A stretch of 64,000 bases of DNA from Bryobacterales bacterium (GCA_016721425.1 JADKID010000016.1:248001-312000), one strand, 5' to 3'. Positions 17,390 to 28,511 are shown, counted from the stretch's first letter. Notes: generated from the sequence alone by a model not told the origin. Numbers and translations: made by a program.

Positions 17390-18403
17390 ATGCGCATCGC
17401 AGTAGTTGGACTCGGATTCATGGGCCTCACTCACCTGAAGGCCTACAAGCGGATACCCGGCGTGGAGATTGGGGCGGTGAGCTCCAATGATCCCAAGGTG
17501 CTCTCGGGTGATCTTTCGGGCGTGGGGGGCAACCTCGACGTGGCCGGGGAGGCCGTGGATTTCTCGACGGCGGCGAAATATGCCGACGCCCTGGAGTGTG
17601 TGACGCAGGCCAATGTGGACGCAGTGGACCTGTGTCTGCCCACCTCCATGCACGCTCCGGTGGCGATAGCGGCACTGCGGGCCGGCAAGCACGTGCTGGT
17701 GGAAAAGCCGATGGCGCTGAGCGGCGAAGAGTGCGACCAGATGATGGCGGAAGCGGCGAAGGCCGGCAAGACTCTGATGAGCGCGCAGGTGCTGCGGTTT
17801 TTCCCGGCGTATCTGCCGCTGATCGAGGCCGTCCACAGCGGGACTCTGGGCGCGCCGCGCCACGCGATCTTCCGGCGGCGGTGCGGGGCTCCGGCGTGGA
17901 GCATCTGGATGACGAATAAGAGCGCGTCGGGCGGCGGCGTGTTCGATCTGCTGATTCACGACATCGACATGGCTCTGGTGTGCTTCGGGCTGCCGAAAGC
18001 TGTGTCGGCCACCGGGCACGAAGACCTGGCGGCGGGCATCGACATGATGACGGCCGAGCTGCACTACGAGGGCGGCTTTAGCGTGACGATCACGGGCGGC
18101 TGGCATCTACCCTCGGCGTATCCGTTCTCGATGGAATACACCGTGGTGGGCGAGAATGCGGTGATGGAGTTCAGCACGGCCGGGCGGCCTCCGCACTGGT
18201 ACGGGCGGGGCGAGGATCACGTCATCGAGTTGCCCGATGTGGATGGGTATCAGGCCGAGATCGAGTACTTTGTAGAGTGCTGCCGGACGGGTGCGCGGCC
18301 GGTGCGGTGCACGCCGGAATCGTCCGCGGCGGCCGTGAAGGTGGCCCGCCTGTTGGAAGAAGCGCGTATGCGGAAAGGGATTATATTGCCATGCCTACTT
18401 TAA
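17390..18403 (+). CDS. Gfo/Idh/MocA-family oxidoreductase
   Basis: NAD(P)-dependent sugar or inositol dehydrogenase-like protein of 337 aa. The start at 17390 places the Rossmann motif VVGLGFMGLTHLKAY at residue 4; longer starts disrupt it. VDLCLPTSMHAPVAIAAL and the catalytic EKPMALSGEEC (Lys of EKP) are canonical, and the C-terminal alpha/beta domain includes DLLIHDIDMALVCFG with the usual HDID. It overlaps the following isomerase by 13 nt, so they form an operon for oxidising and isomerising a sugar derivative. Substrate unknown. Confidence 0.9.
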   Translation: MRIAVVGLGFMGLTHLKAYKRIPGVEIGAVSSNDPKVLSGDLSGVGGNLDVAGEAVDFSTAAKYADALECVTQANVDAVDLCLPTSMHAPVAIAALRAGKHVLVEKPMALSGEECDQMMAEAAKAGKTLMSAQVLRFFPAYLPLIEAVHSGTLGAPRHAIFRRRCGAPAWSIWMTNKSASGGGVFDLLIHDIDMALVCFGLPKAVSATGHEDLAAGIDMMTAELHYEGGFSVTITGGWHLPSAYPFSMEYTVVGENAVMEFSTAGRPPHWYGRGEDHVIELPDVDGYQAEIEYFVECCRTGARPVRCTPESSAAAVKVARLLEEARMRKGIILPCLL

Positions 18404-19230
18404 AGGACCGTGAGGTCGGGATCTTCTTCTGGGCCGAGCCCGATGCCGTGGCGACGGTGCGAACCGTGAAGGGCTGCGGGGTGACCTCGGGCCAACTGGC
18501 TTTGGACGGCCACGCGGACTTGAGCCCGGCGAACGCCGCGGCGTGGAAGGCTGCGCTGGCGGCCGAGGATTTCCACATCTTCACCGTATTTGCCGCCTAT
18601 GAGGGCGAAAGCTATAACGATATTCCGACGGTGGAGCGCACGGTGGGCTTCATCCCTAAGGCCACGCGGGCGGAGCGCGAGCTGCGCACACGGGCGGTGA
18701 TCGACTTCGGCGCAGTGCTGGGCGTGAAGAGCTTCGGGTGCCATGTCGGCTATATCCCGCACGATCCGGCGCATCCCGAGTATGTGGCTGTGCGCGATAT
18801 GGTGCGGCGGATTGCGGATTATGCGGCGACGTTTGGCATGACCTATTGCCTGGAGACAGGGCAGGAGCCGGCAGTGCAATTGCTCGAGTTCTTCAAGGAC
18901 GTGGCGCGCCCGAACGTGAAGATCAACTTTGATCCGGCGAACATGATCCTGTATGGATCTGGTGAGCCAATTGCGGCATTCCGGCTGCTGGGCCAGCATG
19001 TGATCAGCGTGCATGGCAAGGACGGAGACTGGCCGGACGCGGCAACACCCGGGGCGCTGGGTACGGAGCGGCTGCTGGGCGAGGGCTCGGTGAATATCCC
19101 GAAATTCATGGGCGTTTTGCGGGAGACGGGTTACGTGGGGCCGGTGTGTGTGGAATCCGGCGTGCATGGCGAAGAGCAGCGCTGGGTCACTTTGAGCAAG
19201 GCCGTGGCGTTGCTGAATTCGCTGCGGTAG
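18391..19230 (+). CDS. Sugar phosphate isomerase/epimerase (xylose isomerase-like TIM barrel)
   Basis: AP-endonuclease-2-type TIM barrel of 279 aa. The ATG at 18391 is used since sequence before it belongs to the oxidoreductase. Conserved metal-site segments include CLETGQEPAVQLLEF (Glu ligand), VKINFDPANMILYG (Asp), ISVHGKDGDWP (His) and VCVESGVHGEE (Glu). Proteins of this type are commonly paired with Gfo/Idh/MocA dehydrogenases, as here, in inositol or rare-sugar breakdown. A 89-nt gap with a long hairpin separates it from the export operon. Confidence 0.87.
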   Translation: MPTLKDREVGIFFWAEPDAVATVRTVKGCGVTSGQLALDGHADLSPANAAAWKAALAAEDFHIFTVFAAYEGESYNDIPTVERTVGFIPKATRAERELRTRAVIDFGAVLGVKSFGCHVGYIPHDPAHPEYVAVRDMVRRIADYAATFGMTYCLETGQEPAVQLLEFFKDVARPNVKINFDPANMILYGSGEPIAAFRLLGQHVISVHGKDGDWPDAATPGALGTERLLGEGSVNIPKFMGVLRETGYVGPVCVESGVHGEEQRWVTLSKAVALLNSLR

Positions 19231-19245
19231 GCGAGCATCCGATTG

Positions 19246-19315
19246 AATTGTCCTTTTCTTAGGAACGATTCCACGAATCGAGGCGTCTAATCGTCTGATC
19301 GTTGGAAGGACAATT
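19246..19315 (+). promoter_or_regulatory. Leader hairpin covering the RBS of the export operon
   Basis: AATTGTCCTT (19246-19255) pairs perfectly with AAGGACAATT (19306-19315), and inside it AACGAT (19264-19269) pairs with ATCGTT (19298-19303). The right arm contains the AAGGA ribosome-binding site located 9 nt before the ATG at 19320, so the fold would hide it. Control by translation or a mobile-element-like inverted repeat are both possible. Confidence 0.45.
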
Positions 19316-19319
19316 TCCG

Positions 19320-20357
19320 ATGCCCAGGTGTGCCCTGTTCCTTGGTGTCATTGTGTGCCTGGCGGGCTGCCAGAAACAGCAGCCCGTCTTGGCTGTCTCC
19401 ACCGCGCCGGCCGGCCTGCCTGTGGCCGCGCCAAGTGTGCCGATGCGGCAGGTGCGGGCGACAGGCACCATCAAGGCGGTGCGCGAGTTCACCGTGCAGG
19501 TGCCGCAGATCTCCGGCCAGGGGTTTTCCCAACTCACCATCGTGAAGGTGCTGCCGAGCGGCACCGCGGTGGAGCCGGGCGATGTGCTGGCCGAGTTTGA
19601 CCGCACGGCGCAGTTGGACAATGCGCGCGAGGCACAGGCCAAGCTCGACGATCTGAATCACCAGATCGAGCAGCGGCAGGCCGAGAATAGAGCCAACGAG
19701 GAGACACGCTCGTCCGAGTACCGCACGTCGGTGGCGGACCTGGAAAAGGCGCGTCTGCAACTGCGGCGCAACGAAACCCTGAGCGAGATTGAGCGGGCCA
19801 AGAACGAAGAGAAGGCCGCCGCGGCGCAGTTGCACATTGAGTCTTTGAAAAAATCCCACGTGCAACGGACAAAGGTGGATGAGGCGGCGCTGCGAATTGT
19901 GGAGTTGAAACGGGACCGGCAGGCGGTGGCGCTGAAGCGGGCGTCGACGAATGTGACCAGGCTGGTAGTGAAGGCGCCGCACACGGGGATGGTGGCGCTG
20001 GAATCGATCTGGCGGGGCGAATCGCGCGGTCCGGCGCAGGAAGGCGACAAGGTATATCCGGGGCAGGCGCTGCTGCGGCTGTTCGATCCGGCGGAGATGG
20101 AAGTGCACACGTCGGTGGGCGAGCCGGACGGGGCGATCCTGGGGCCTGGTTCGCACGCGATGGTGAGGCTGGACGCGTATCCGGAGCTGATTCTGCCGGC
20201 CAAGTTTCTCTCGGCGAGTCCGGTGGCGACGTCGGATCTGGGCAGCCCGATCAAGCGCTTTGCGGCGCGCTATCTGATTGAGAAGCACGATTCGCACCTG
20301 TTGCCGGATCTTTCGGCGGCAGTGATTATTCAGGGCCAGGCGGAGAAAAAGCCATGA
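19320..20357 (+). CDS. HlyD-like periplasmic adaptor, lipoprotein
   Basis: First of three membrane-fusion (adaptor) proteins. The ATG at 19320 gives a lipoprotein signal with lipobox CLAGC, so it should be anchored by lipid; a TTG at 19302 is less likely. A short lipoyl-like region (about 45-100) is followed by a long alpha-helical hairpin with coiled-coil composition (about 95-215), then a beta-barrel with VVKAPHTGMVALES and GDKVYPGQALLRLFDP. It lacks the longer C-terminal domain of the two following adaptors. The stop overlaps the next ATG by 4 nt. Confidence 0.85.
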   Translation: MPRCALFLGVIVCLAGCQKQQPVLAVSTAPAGLPVAAPSVPMRQVRATGTIKAVREFTVQVPQISGQGFSQLTIVKVLPSGTAVEPGDVLAEFDRTAQLDNAREAQAKLDDLNHQIEQRQAENRANEETRSSEYRTSVADLEKARLQLRRNETLSEIERAKNEEKAAAAQLHIESLKKSHVQRTKVDEAALRIVELKRDRQAVALKRASTNVTRLVVKAPHTGMVALESIWRGESRGPAQEGDKVYPGQALLRLFDPAEMEVHTSVGEPDGAILGPGSHAMVRLDAYPELILPAKFLSASPVATSDLGSPIKRFAARYLIEKHDSHLLPDLSAAVIIQGQAEKKP

Positions 20358-21580
20358 CGCTGCGGCGCGCTGTGCAGAGTGTGGTGACGGTGGCGGTGCT
20401 GGCGGGCGCCGGGTTTGGCGTGATGCGGTTGCGGGAGGCGGAGGCGGCGACGAGCCTGCCGACGGCGCCGGCGAAGAAGGGCGAATTTCTGGTGATCACG
20501 CGGTGCCGCGGCGAGCTGCACGCGCGACGCTCCGTGCAGATCAACGCGCCCACCAATGTGCCGGATCTGCGCGTGGTGTGGCTGGCGCCGCAGAACTCGG
20601 CCGTGAAAGAGGGCGACGTGGTGATCCGCTTTGACGGCAGCGGCGCCAAGCAGCAGTTGCAGGAGAAAGAAGCGGCGCTGAAGCAGGCGCAGGCCACGTT
20701 GGATCAGGCCGAGGCGGAGGCGCGCATCACGGCGGAGGCGGACCGGCGGGATCTTTCCGGGGCGGGGTATGACCTGGAGAAGGCGAAGCTGGAGGTGAGC
20801 CGGCAGGAGATTCTCAGCGCGATCCAGGGCGAGGAAGCGAAGATCAACCTCGGCTTGTCCGAGAACAAGCTGAAGGTGCAGAAGGCGACGGTGGGATTGC
20901 ACGAGGCGTCGGGACGATCCAAGCTGGCGTCGCTGACGCGAGTGCGGGACCAGGCGCAGTATGAGGTGGACCTGACGAAGGACCGGCTTTCGAAGATGGA
21001 GGTGAAGACTCCGCTCAATGGCGTGATCATCTACATGCCGAACTACTCGGCCGGCTGGATGAACGCCAAGCCCTTTAAGGTGGGCGACCAGGCGTGGCCG
21101 GGGGCGACGCTGGCAGTGATTCCGGATCTCAAGACACTGGAGATGGAGAGCAAGGTGGAGGAGATCGACCGCGGGCGGATCAGCGTGGGCAACGACGTGC
21201 GGATCCGGCTGGACGCGCTGCCGGAGTTGACGCTCTCCGCGAAGCTGGATGAGCTGTCGTCGATGACGCAGGTGTCTTTTGACTGGCCGCCCACTTACAA
21301 CTTCCGTGCGTATGCGAGGCTGGCGGACGCCGATGCGCGATTCCGCCCGGACATGAACGGCTCGATGGACGTGGTGATCCGGCGCATTCCGGACGCGATC
21401 AGCGTGCCGGCCAAGGCGGTGTTTACGAAGAACGGCAAGCCGGTTGTGTATGTGCAGAGCGCGAAGGGTTATGCGCCGCGCGAGGTGGAGGTGCAGGCGC
21501 GCAATCCGGACGAGGTGGCGGTAACCGGGGTGGCGGCGGGCACGGCGGTGGCGCTGGTGGAGCCGGAGGTGAAGAAGTGA
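20354..21580 (+). CDS. HlyD-family efflux adaptor
   Basis: Membrane-fusion protein of 408 aa with an uncleaved-type N-terminal helix (about 5-25). The barrel-hairpin-barrel order is visible: lipoyl half ITRCRGELHARRSVQINAPT, helical hairpin about 95-200, second lipoyl half KMEVKTPLNGVIIY, and membrane-proximal domain ending VAVTGVAAGTAVALVEPE. It links an inner-membrane transporter to an outer-membrane channel. Coupled by 4-nt overlaps on both sides. Confidence 0.88.
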   Translation: MTLRRAVQSVVTVAVLAGAGFGVMRLREAEAATSLPTAPAKKGEFLVITRCRGELHARRSVQINAPTNVPDLRVVWLAPQNSAVKEGDVVIRFDGSGAKQQLQEKEAALKQAQATLDQAEAEARITAEADRRDLSGAGYDLEKAKLEVSRQEILSAIQGEEAKINLGLSENKLKVQKATVGLHEASGRSKLASLTRVRDQAQYEVDLTKDRLSKMEVKTPLNGVIIYMPNYSAGWMNAKPFKVGDQAWPGATLAVIPDLKTLEMESKVEEIDRGRISVGNDVRIRLDALPELTLSAKLDELSSMTQVSFDWPPTYNFRAYARLADADARFRPDMNGSMDVVIRRIPDAISVPAKAVFTKNGKPVVYVQSAKGYAPREVEVQARNPDEVAVTGVAAGTAVALVEPEVKK

Positions 21581-22884
21581 AGCGGGCATGGCGTGCGGGC
21601 GTTGTAGTGGCGGTGGTGGCGCTGGCAGCGCTTGGTGTGGCTTGGGCGGTGCGTGGCGCGGGTCCGGAGAAGGCTCCGGCGGCGGCGACGTTTGACCTGC
21701 CGGTGACGACGGTAAAGCGCGGGGACGTGGCGTTCACGGTGACGGCGAAGGGCGAGTTGCAGGGGAGCAATTCGGAGATGCTGATCGGGCCGATGACGGG
21801 GGCGCGGGAGCTGATCATCACGACGCTGCGGCAGCCGGGAGAGGAGGTGAATCCGGGCGACGTGGTGGCGGCGTTCGACACAACCGAGCAGGAGTACGCA
21901 CTGGCGGAGGCGGAGGCGGATCTGGCGGAGGCCGATCAGCAGGTGGCGCAGGCGGAGGCAGAGTCGGCAGCGAAGGAAGAGGAGACGCAGGCGTCGCTGG
22001 TGCAGGCGCGGTCTGATTTGAAGCTGGCGGAGCTGGAGGCGCGAAAGAATCCACTACTGGCACAGATCATTGCGCGGCAGAACACGCTGGCGGTGGAGGC
22101 GGCAAAGGATAAGCTGCGGCAGTTGGAGCAGGATGTGGCGAACCGCAAGGCGACCTCGCGGGCGTCAGTGATGATCCAGGAGGCGTCGCGCAACAAGGCG
22201 CGGGTGAAGGCGGCGACGGCAAAGAAGAACATCGACGCGATGACGTTGAAGGCGAAGTCGCGCGGGTACGTGAATATCCAGCAAAACCAGAGCGGCAACT
22301 TTATGTTCTGGGGGATGTCGCTGCCGGTCTTCAAGGTGGGCGACACGGCGCGGGCGGGGATGGCGGTGGCGCAGATCCCGGACCTGAATTCGTGGGAGAT
22401 CCGGGCGCAGATTGCGGAACTGGACCGCGGGCACCTGGCGGTGGGGCAGCCGGCGGAGGTGCGGGTGGTGGCGATGCCGGAGAAGAAGTTCGTGGCGCGG
22501 GTGAAATCGGTGGGCGGGACCGACGGGCCGCAGTGGGATCGCAAGTTCGAGTGCCTGTTTGCGTTGGAGCAACCCGTGGCGGAGCTGCGGCCGGGCATGA
22601 GCACGCGGATTGTGGTGACGACGCAGGTATTGAAGGACGCGCTGTGGCTGCCCTCGCAGGCGTTGTTTGAGAGCGACGGGAAGAAGTTCGTTTACCTGCA
22701 GGCAGGGAAGTCGTTCACGCCGGCGGACGTGAAACTGGTGCGGCGGAGTGAGAGCCAGGTGGTGATCACGGGATTGCGGGAGGGGCAGATTGTGTCGATG
22801 GCGAGCCCGGAGCAATCGTCGAAGAAGAAGGACGCGGGAGCGCCGGGCGGCGGGGCTCTGAAGGCGTTGAAGGGATCGGGATGA
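21577..22884 (+). CDS. HlyD-family efflux adaptor
   Basis: Third adaptor, 435 aa, with one N-terminal membrane helix (about 7-24). A lipoyl half (FTVTAKGELQGSNSEMLIGP), a long Glu/Ala-rich hairpin (about 105-215), the return lipoyl strand and a beta-barrel with AQIPDLNSWEIRAQIAELDR follow, then the membrane-proximal domain VVITGLREGQIVSMASPEQ and a Lys/Gly-rich tail. It is closer to the second adaptor than to the lipoprotein one. The stop overlaps the permease start by 4 nt. Confidence 0.88.
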   Translation: MKRAWRAGVVVAVVALAALGVAWAVRGAGPEKAPAAATFDLPVTTVKRGDVAFTVTAKGELQGSNSEMLIGPMTGARELIITTLRQPGEEVNPGDVVAAFDTTEQEYALAEAEADLAEADQQVAQAEAESAAKEEETQASLVQARSDLKLAELEARKNPLLAQIIARQNTLAVEAAKDKLRQLEQDVANRKATSRASVMIQEASRNKARVKAATAKKNIDAMTLKAKSRGYVNIQQNQSGNFMFWGMSLPVFKVGDTARAGMAVAQIPDLNSWEIRAQIAELDRGHLAVGQPAEVRVVAMPEKKFVARVKSVGGTDGPQWDRKFECLFALEQPVAELRPGMSTRIVVTTQVLKDALWLPSQALFESDGKKFVYLQAGKSFTPADVKLVRRSESQVVITGLREGQIVSMASPEQSSKKKDAGAPGGGALKALKGSG

Positions 22885-24110
22885 CGCTGCGGCTATTGAC
22901 GGAGATCGGCGAATCGCTGGCGAATCTGCGGGCGCAGAAGACGCGCACGTTTCTGACGGCGCTGGGGATTGTGTTTGGCGTGGGCTCAGTGATTGGGATG
23001 CTGGCGATCGGCGAGGGGGCGAAGGAAGAATCGCTGCGCTTCATTGAGCAATTGGGCGTGCGCAACGTGCTGGTGGAGTCGCGGACGGCGACGAGCATGG
23101 AGGAGTTACAGCAGCGGCGGCGGAGCTCGCCGGGCCTGACGGAGCGGGACGTGCGGATCGTGCAGGCCAATCTGGAGGGCGTGGAAGCGCTCTCGCCGCG
23201 GCGCGTGCTGCATCCGCAGAGGATCGTTCCGAAGCCGGCGGGGGACGTGCCGGAGCTGTACGGCGTGAGCTCGCCGTACGCGGTGATCCACAGCTTAAAA
23301 CTGACTGAGGGCGCGTTCTTCGGCGAACGGCACGACGAGCAGAGCGCGGCGGTGTGCGTGCTGGGCGAGAAGGCGAAGGTGAACCTGCTGGGCTACACGA
23401 AGGCGGTGGGGCAGTTTGTGAAGGTGAACGACACGTGGCTGGAGGTGGTGGGCGTGCTGGGTACGCGGGTGAGCGGCACGCAGTTGGATTTGAACAACGT
23501 GATCTACGTGCCGTTGAATGCGTTCCAGTACCGGTATTGGGACCGCTCGAGCCAGATGCGCGATGAACTGGACGGGATCGACATCCGGTTGAAGGCTGGC
23601 GCGGACAGCATTGAATCGTCGAAGATCGTGACGGCGATACTAAACTCGACGCATCACAACACGCAGGATTTTACGGTGACCATTCCGGCGGCGCTGCTGG
23701 CGCAGCAGCAGCAGACGCAAAAGGTGTTCACGTATGTGATGGTGGCGATTGCGGCGATCTCGCTGCTGGTGGGCGGGATCGGGATCATGAACATCGTGCT
23801 GGCGACGGTGTTGGAGCGGACGCGGGAGATTGGGATCCGGCGGGCGACCGGCGCGCGGCGACGGGACATCGTGCGGCAATTTCTGCTGGAGTCTGTGTTG
23901 ATCTCGGTGGGGGGCGGACTGCTGGGGATTGCGTTCGGGTTTGGGTTGTCGCATTCGATTGCGACGTTTGCGGAGTGGAAGACGATTGTGACGACGGCGT
24001 CTGTGGTGATCGCATTTGGGGTGTCGTTTGTGGTGGGCGTAATGTTCGGGATTTATCCGGCGATGAAGGCGGCGCGGATCAATCCGATTGATGCGCTGCG
24101 GTATGAGTAG
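22881..24110 (+). CDS. MacB/FtsX-type ABC transporter permease
   Basis: Permease of the MacB_PCD-FtsX class, 409 aa. The N-terminal helix ends in TRTFLTALGIVFGVGSVIGM; a periplasmic domain (about 50-275) follows; three C-terminal helices carry the signature GIGIMNIVLATVLERTREIG and end in AARINPIDALRYE. Such permeases use ATP hydrolysis by a separate ATPase to drive periplasmic extrusion through a TolC-like channel (mechanotransmission). No ATPase gene lies in this operon or nearby, so it must be encoded elsewhere. A terminator follows at 24184. Confidence 0.9.
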   Translation: MTLRLLTEIGESLANLRAQKTRTFLTALGIVFGVGSVIGMLAIGEGAKEESLRFIEQLGVRNVLVESRTATSMEELQQRRRSSPGLTERDVRIVQANLEGVEALSPRRVLHPQRIVPKPAGDVPELYGVSSPYAVIHSLKLTEGAFFGERHDEQSAAVCVLGEKAKVNLLGYTKAVGQFVKVNDTWLEVVGVLGTRVSGTQLDLNNVIYVPLNAFQYRYWDRSSQMRDELDGIDIRLKAGADSIESSKIVTAILNSTHHNTQDFTVTIPAALLAQQQQTQKVFTYVMVAIAAISLLVGGIGIMNIVLATVLERTREIGIRRATGARRRDIVRQFLLESVLISVGGGLLGIAFGFGLSHSIATFAEWKTIVTTASVVIAFGVSFVVGVMFGIYPAMKAARINPIDALRYE

Positions 24111-24183
24111 AGCGGGGACGCACTACTCCCTCGCCGGTGGTGATTGCTTTTGTTGCCGAGGCGATTCGGATCTGATATTCGCC

Positions 24184-24212
24184 CGGGGCCTTCGAAAAGG
24201 CCCCGTATTTTT
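24184..24212 (+). terminator. Intrinsic terminator of the export operon
   Basis: Perfect 9-bp stem CGGGGCCTT/AAGGCCCCG around a CGAA tetraloop, then TATTTTT. It lies 74 nt after the permease stop on the same strand. Confidence 0.85.
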
Positions 24213-24473
24213 CGAGCTGATCGGGTCAAAAACCGGTTTTGCACGCGCCGTCCTAAACGGCGGCCCGCATAGGAAACAGCCCACGCCATGGGGCTGCCGC
24301 TCTACTAAGGCGAAGGGATCGAAGCTGGCCAGCGGGTCATCCCCAAAACCACGTTAGCATGGGGTGTCAATAGCTGGATGGGTTAAGTCGTTGAGAAATA
24401 TGCGAAAAAAGGCGTGTGAATGACATTGGGACGGCGACGGAGTTGCCGCCGCCGTCCCGCATGTCTGTGCCGG
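24213..24473. other. Gap between export operon and katG
   Basis: No credible gene. The only structure seen is a GC-rich inverted repeat near 24428-24459 (GGGACGGCG with CGCCGTCCC) just beyond the katG stop; without a T-run on the minus strand it may still stabilise or terminate the katG message. Confidence 0.4.
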
Positions 24474-26690
<2,217 letters not shown>

Positions 26691-26717
26691 GATGTCGAGT
26701 GTAGGTCTAGCAGTTGC

Positions 26718-26741
26718 ATAGGTCAATGGTATTGCGACTAT
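26718..26741. promoter_or_regulatory. Candidate OxyR site between katG and oxyR
   Basis: ATAG at 26718-26721 and CTAT at 26738-26741 form a dyad in the 71-nt divergent gap, echoing the ATAG/CTAT elements of OxyR operators. Only one such pair is clear, while full sites have two, so this is tentative. Confidence 0.4.
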
Positions 26742-26761
26742 ACTGTTAATCGGCTTTACCT

Positions 26762-27691
26762 ATGGCGAACGCAACTCGGCTGCGCGGGTTTGACCTGCGG
26801 CAATTGGAATATTTTTGCGCAGTGGCGCGGACGGGCAGCTTCACGAAGGCGGCGAAGGAGCTGGGGATCGCGCAGCCGTCGCTCTCCGAGCAGATCGCGC
26901 GGCTGGAGGACAGCCTGGGGGCGGCGCTATTTGAGAGGCTGATCCGGCGGATCGAATTGACTCCTGTGGGCGTCGCGATCCTGGGCAAGGCGCAGGCGCT
27001 GCTGGAGGATGCTGCGGCGTTGCCGGACTACTTTGAGAGGGCGCGGGACGGAGTGCACGGTCCGCTGCGGGTGGGGGCGATTCCGACGATTCTGCCGTAT
27101 TTTTTGGCGCCGCTGTTGAAGGGCTTCATCGCACGATTCCCGGACGTGGATCTGCATGTGCGCGAGGGTACGACGGCGGAACTGGTGGGGCAGGTGCTGG
27201 ACGGGATGATCGAAGTGGCGATCGTGAGCCTGCCTGTGGAAGGGGCAGGGCTGGTGATGAAGGAGCTGTTCCGCGATCCGCTTCGTCTGGCGGTTCGAGA
27301 AGACCACCCGCTGGCCTCGGCGGAGAAGGTGCATCTGCGGCGCCTTTGTGAAGAGCGCCTGTTGATCCTGAAGGATGGGCACTGTCTGCGGGACGAAACG
27401 CTCTCAGTCTGCGACCGGGGGAGGGCGCGATTCGCGGGCCAGTTTGAAGCGGATCAGGTGCTGACGATTTTCGAGCTGATCCGGGCCGGTTTTGGGGTGA
27501 GTATCGTGCCGGAGATGGTGCGGGGGTTGAGCCAGGGCTGCCGGCTGCTCGAGATTGAGCCGAAGGCGAGCCGGCGGATCGGTTATGTCCGGCTGGAGCG
27601 GCGGTATTTGTCAAAGGCGCACCAATCGTTCACGGAGTATTTGAAGGAGGCCGCGGCGGGGCGGCAGCGGGATGGGGCGGCGCGGAGGTAG
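26762..27691 (+). CDS. oxyR: OxyR-type LysR regulator
   Basis: LysR-family regulator of 309 aa. The N-terminal winged HTH has DLRQLEYFCAVARTGSFTKA and LGIAQPSLSEQIARLEDSLG; the effector domain follows from about 95. The peroxide-sensing signature GHCLRDETLSVC gives Cys208 and Cys217, nine residues apart as in E. coli OxyR Cys199/Cys208, so redox sensing by disulfide formation is expected. Divergence from katG fits the classic peroxide-response pair. The Arg-rich tail (GRQRDGAARR) is unusual but short. Confidence 0.92.
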   Translation: MANATRLRGFDLRQLEYFCAVARTGSFTKAAKELGIAQPSLSEQIARLEDSLGAALFERLIRRIELTPVGVAILGKAQALLEDAAALPDYFERARDGVHGPLRVGAIPTILPYFLAPLLKGFIARFPDVDLHVREGTTAELVGQVLDGMIEVAIVSLPVEGAGLVMKELFRDPLRLAVREDHPLASAEKVHLRRLCEERLLILKDGHCLRDETLSVCDRGRARFAGQFEADQVLTIFELIRAGFGVSIVPEMVRGLSQGCRLLEIEPKASRRIGYVRLERRYLSKAHQSFTEYLKEAAAGRQRDGAARR

Positions 27692-27783
27692 GGGGGCCGC
27701 TTCTATCACCCGGCTTCGGAGTGCGCCTTGGTGCACTTTCTCAGGAGGTCCTGCGCTCTCGGGGCACAGCGGCTGTTTCAAAG

Positions 27784-27802
27784 TGGTATAACGGTCATAC
27801 CA
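27784..27802. promoter_or_regulatory. Candidate BrnA operator/promoter
   Basis: Inverted repeat TGGTAT (27784-27789) and ATACCA (27797-27802) with a 7-nt spacer ends one base before the brnT ATG. TATAAC at 27787-27792 inside it could be the -10 element, which leaves almost no leader. Autoregulation by the antitoxin is known for BrnT/BrnA systems. Confidence 0.5.
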
Positions 27803-27803
27803 G

Positions 27804-28082
27804 ATGCGGTTCAGCTTCGACCTTCGAAAGAGCGCACGGCTGAGGGCGAACCCCAAGCGAGGCATCGGCTTCGAGGAGGTACGCGAGGTGTTCTCGCGGC
27901 CCTACTGGCTCGATCAACGATCCGATGTACCAGAACAGTTCCTGGCCGTCGGCTGGGTCGGCGACCGGCTGTATTCTGTCGTTTTTGAAGTCAGGCAAGA
28001 CGAAGAGGGCGAGGTTCTACACCTAGTCACTCTGTGGAGATCGACGTCTGAGGAGGTCCGAGTGTATGAAGAAAACTCCTAA
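27804..28082 (+). CDS. brnT: BrnT-family ribonuclease toxin
   Basis: Toxin of 92 aa in the BrnT family, whose members cut RNA and arrest growth. Family pattern: N-terminal FSFDLRKSARLRANPKRGIG, then IGFEEVREVFSRPY, EQFLAVGWVGDRLYSVVFEV, and C-terminal LWRSTSEEVRVYEE. It is followed by its antitoxin with a 17-nt overlap, the usual toxin-first order for this family. An inverted repeat lies at the start. Confidence 0.85.
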   Translation: MRFSFDLRKSARLRANPKRGIGFEEVREVFSRPYWLDQRSDVPEQFLAVGWVGDRLYSVVFEVRQDEEGEVLHLVTLWRSTSEEVRVYEENS

Positions 28083-28350
28083 GCCCGCCCAGCCGGTTTC
28101 CGCCGACGCGATTGCACGGCTGGCGGATCAAGGCAAGGATGTCTCGCAATTCTTCAAGGGCCAGGGAAGAATGGTCCAACCGATTCAGCGGGTGAACGTG
28201 GACCTCACGGCCACGATGCTGGAGGAGTTGAAGCAGGCTGCCGAGGAGCTGAATGTGAGCCGCCAGGCGGTGATCAAGACTCTGGTCAGGCAGGCACTGG
28301 ATCAGCACTACTTGGCGCGCGGTGCGCGACGGGTGCGGAAGGCGTCGTGA
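28066..28350 (+). CDS. brnA: BrnA-like ribbon-helix-helix antitoxin
   Basis: Antitoxin of 94 aa. The first 35 residues are likely the flexible region; RVNVDLTATMLEELKQAAEE followed by LNVSRQAVIKTLVRQALDQH is a CopG-like ribbon-helix-helix that dimerises and binds the operator. Start ATG at 28066 lies inside brnT, a translationally coupled arrangement. A decayed copy of this gene lies at 29211-29400. Confidence 0.8.
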   Translation: MKKTPKPAQPVSADAIARLADQGKDVSQFFKGQGRMVQPIQRVNVDLTATMLEELKQAAEELNVSRQAVIKTLVRQALDQHYLARGARRVRKAS

Positions 28351-28511
28351 TCCTAAACCTCGCCGAGGGCGTTGGCTCGTCGCACCGCCTATGTATCGCT
28401 GTCTTGCTGTTTGCGGACTGATGCACGGCTCACCGAGGAAGATTTGAGACGCTTGTCCATTTGGCAGGCGGAACGGGTCGGCAAGGGCAACGGAAGACCG
28501 CAGGACGGTGC

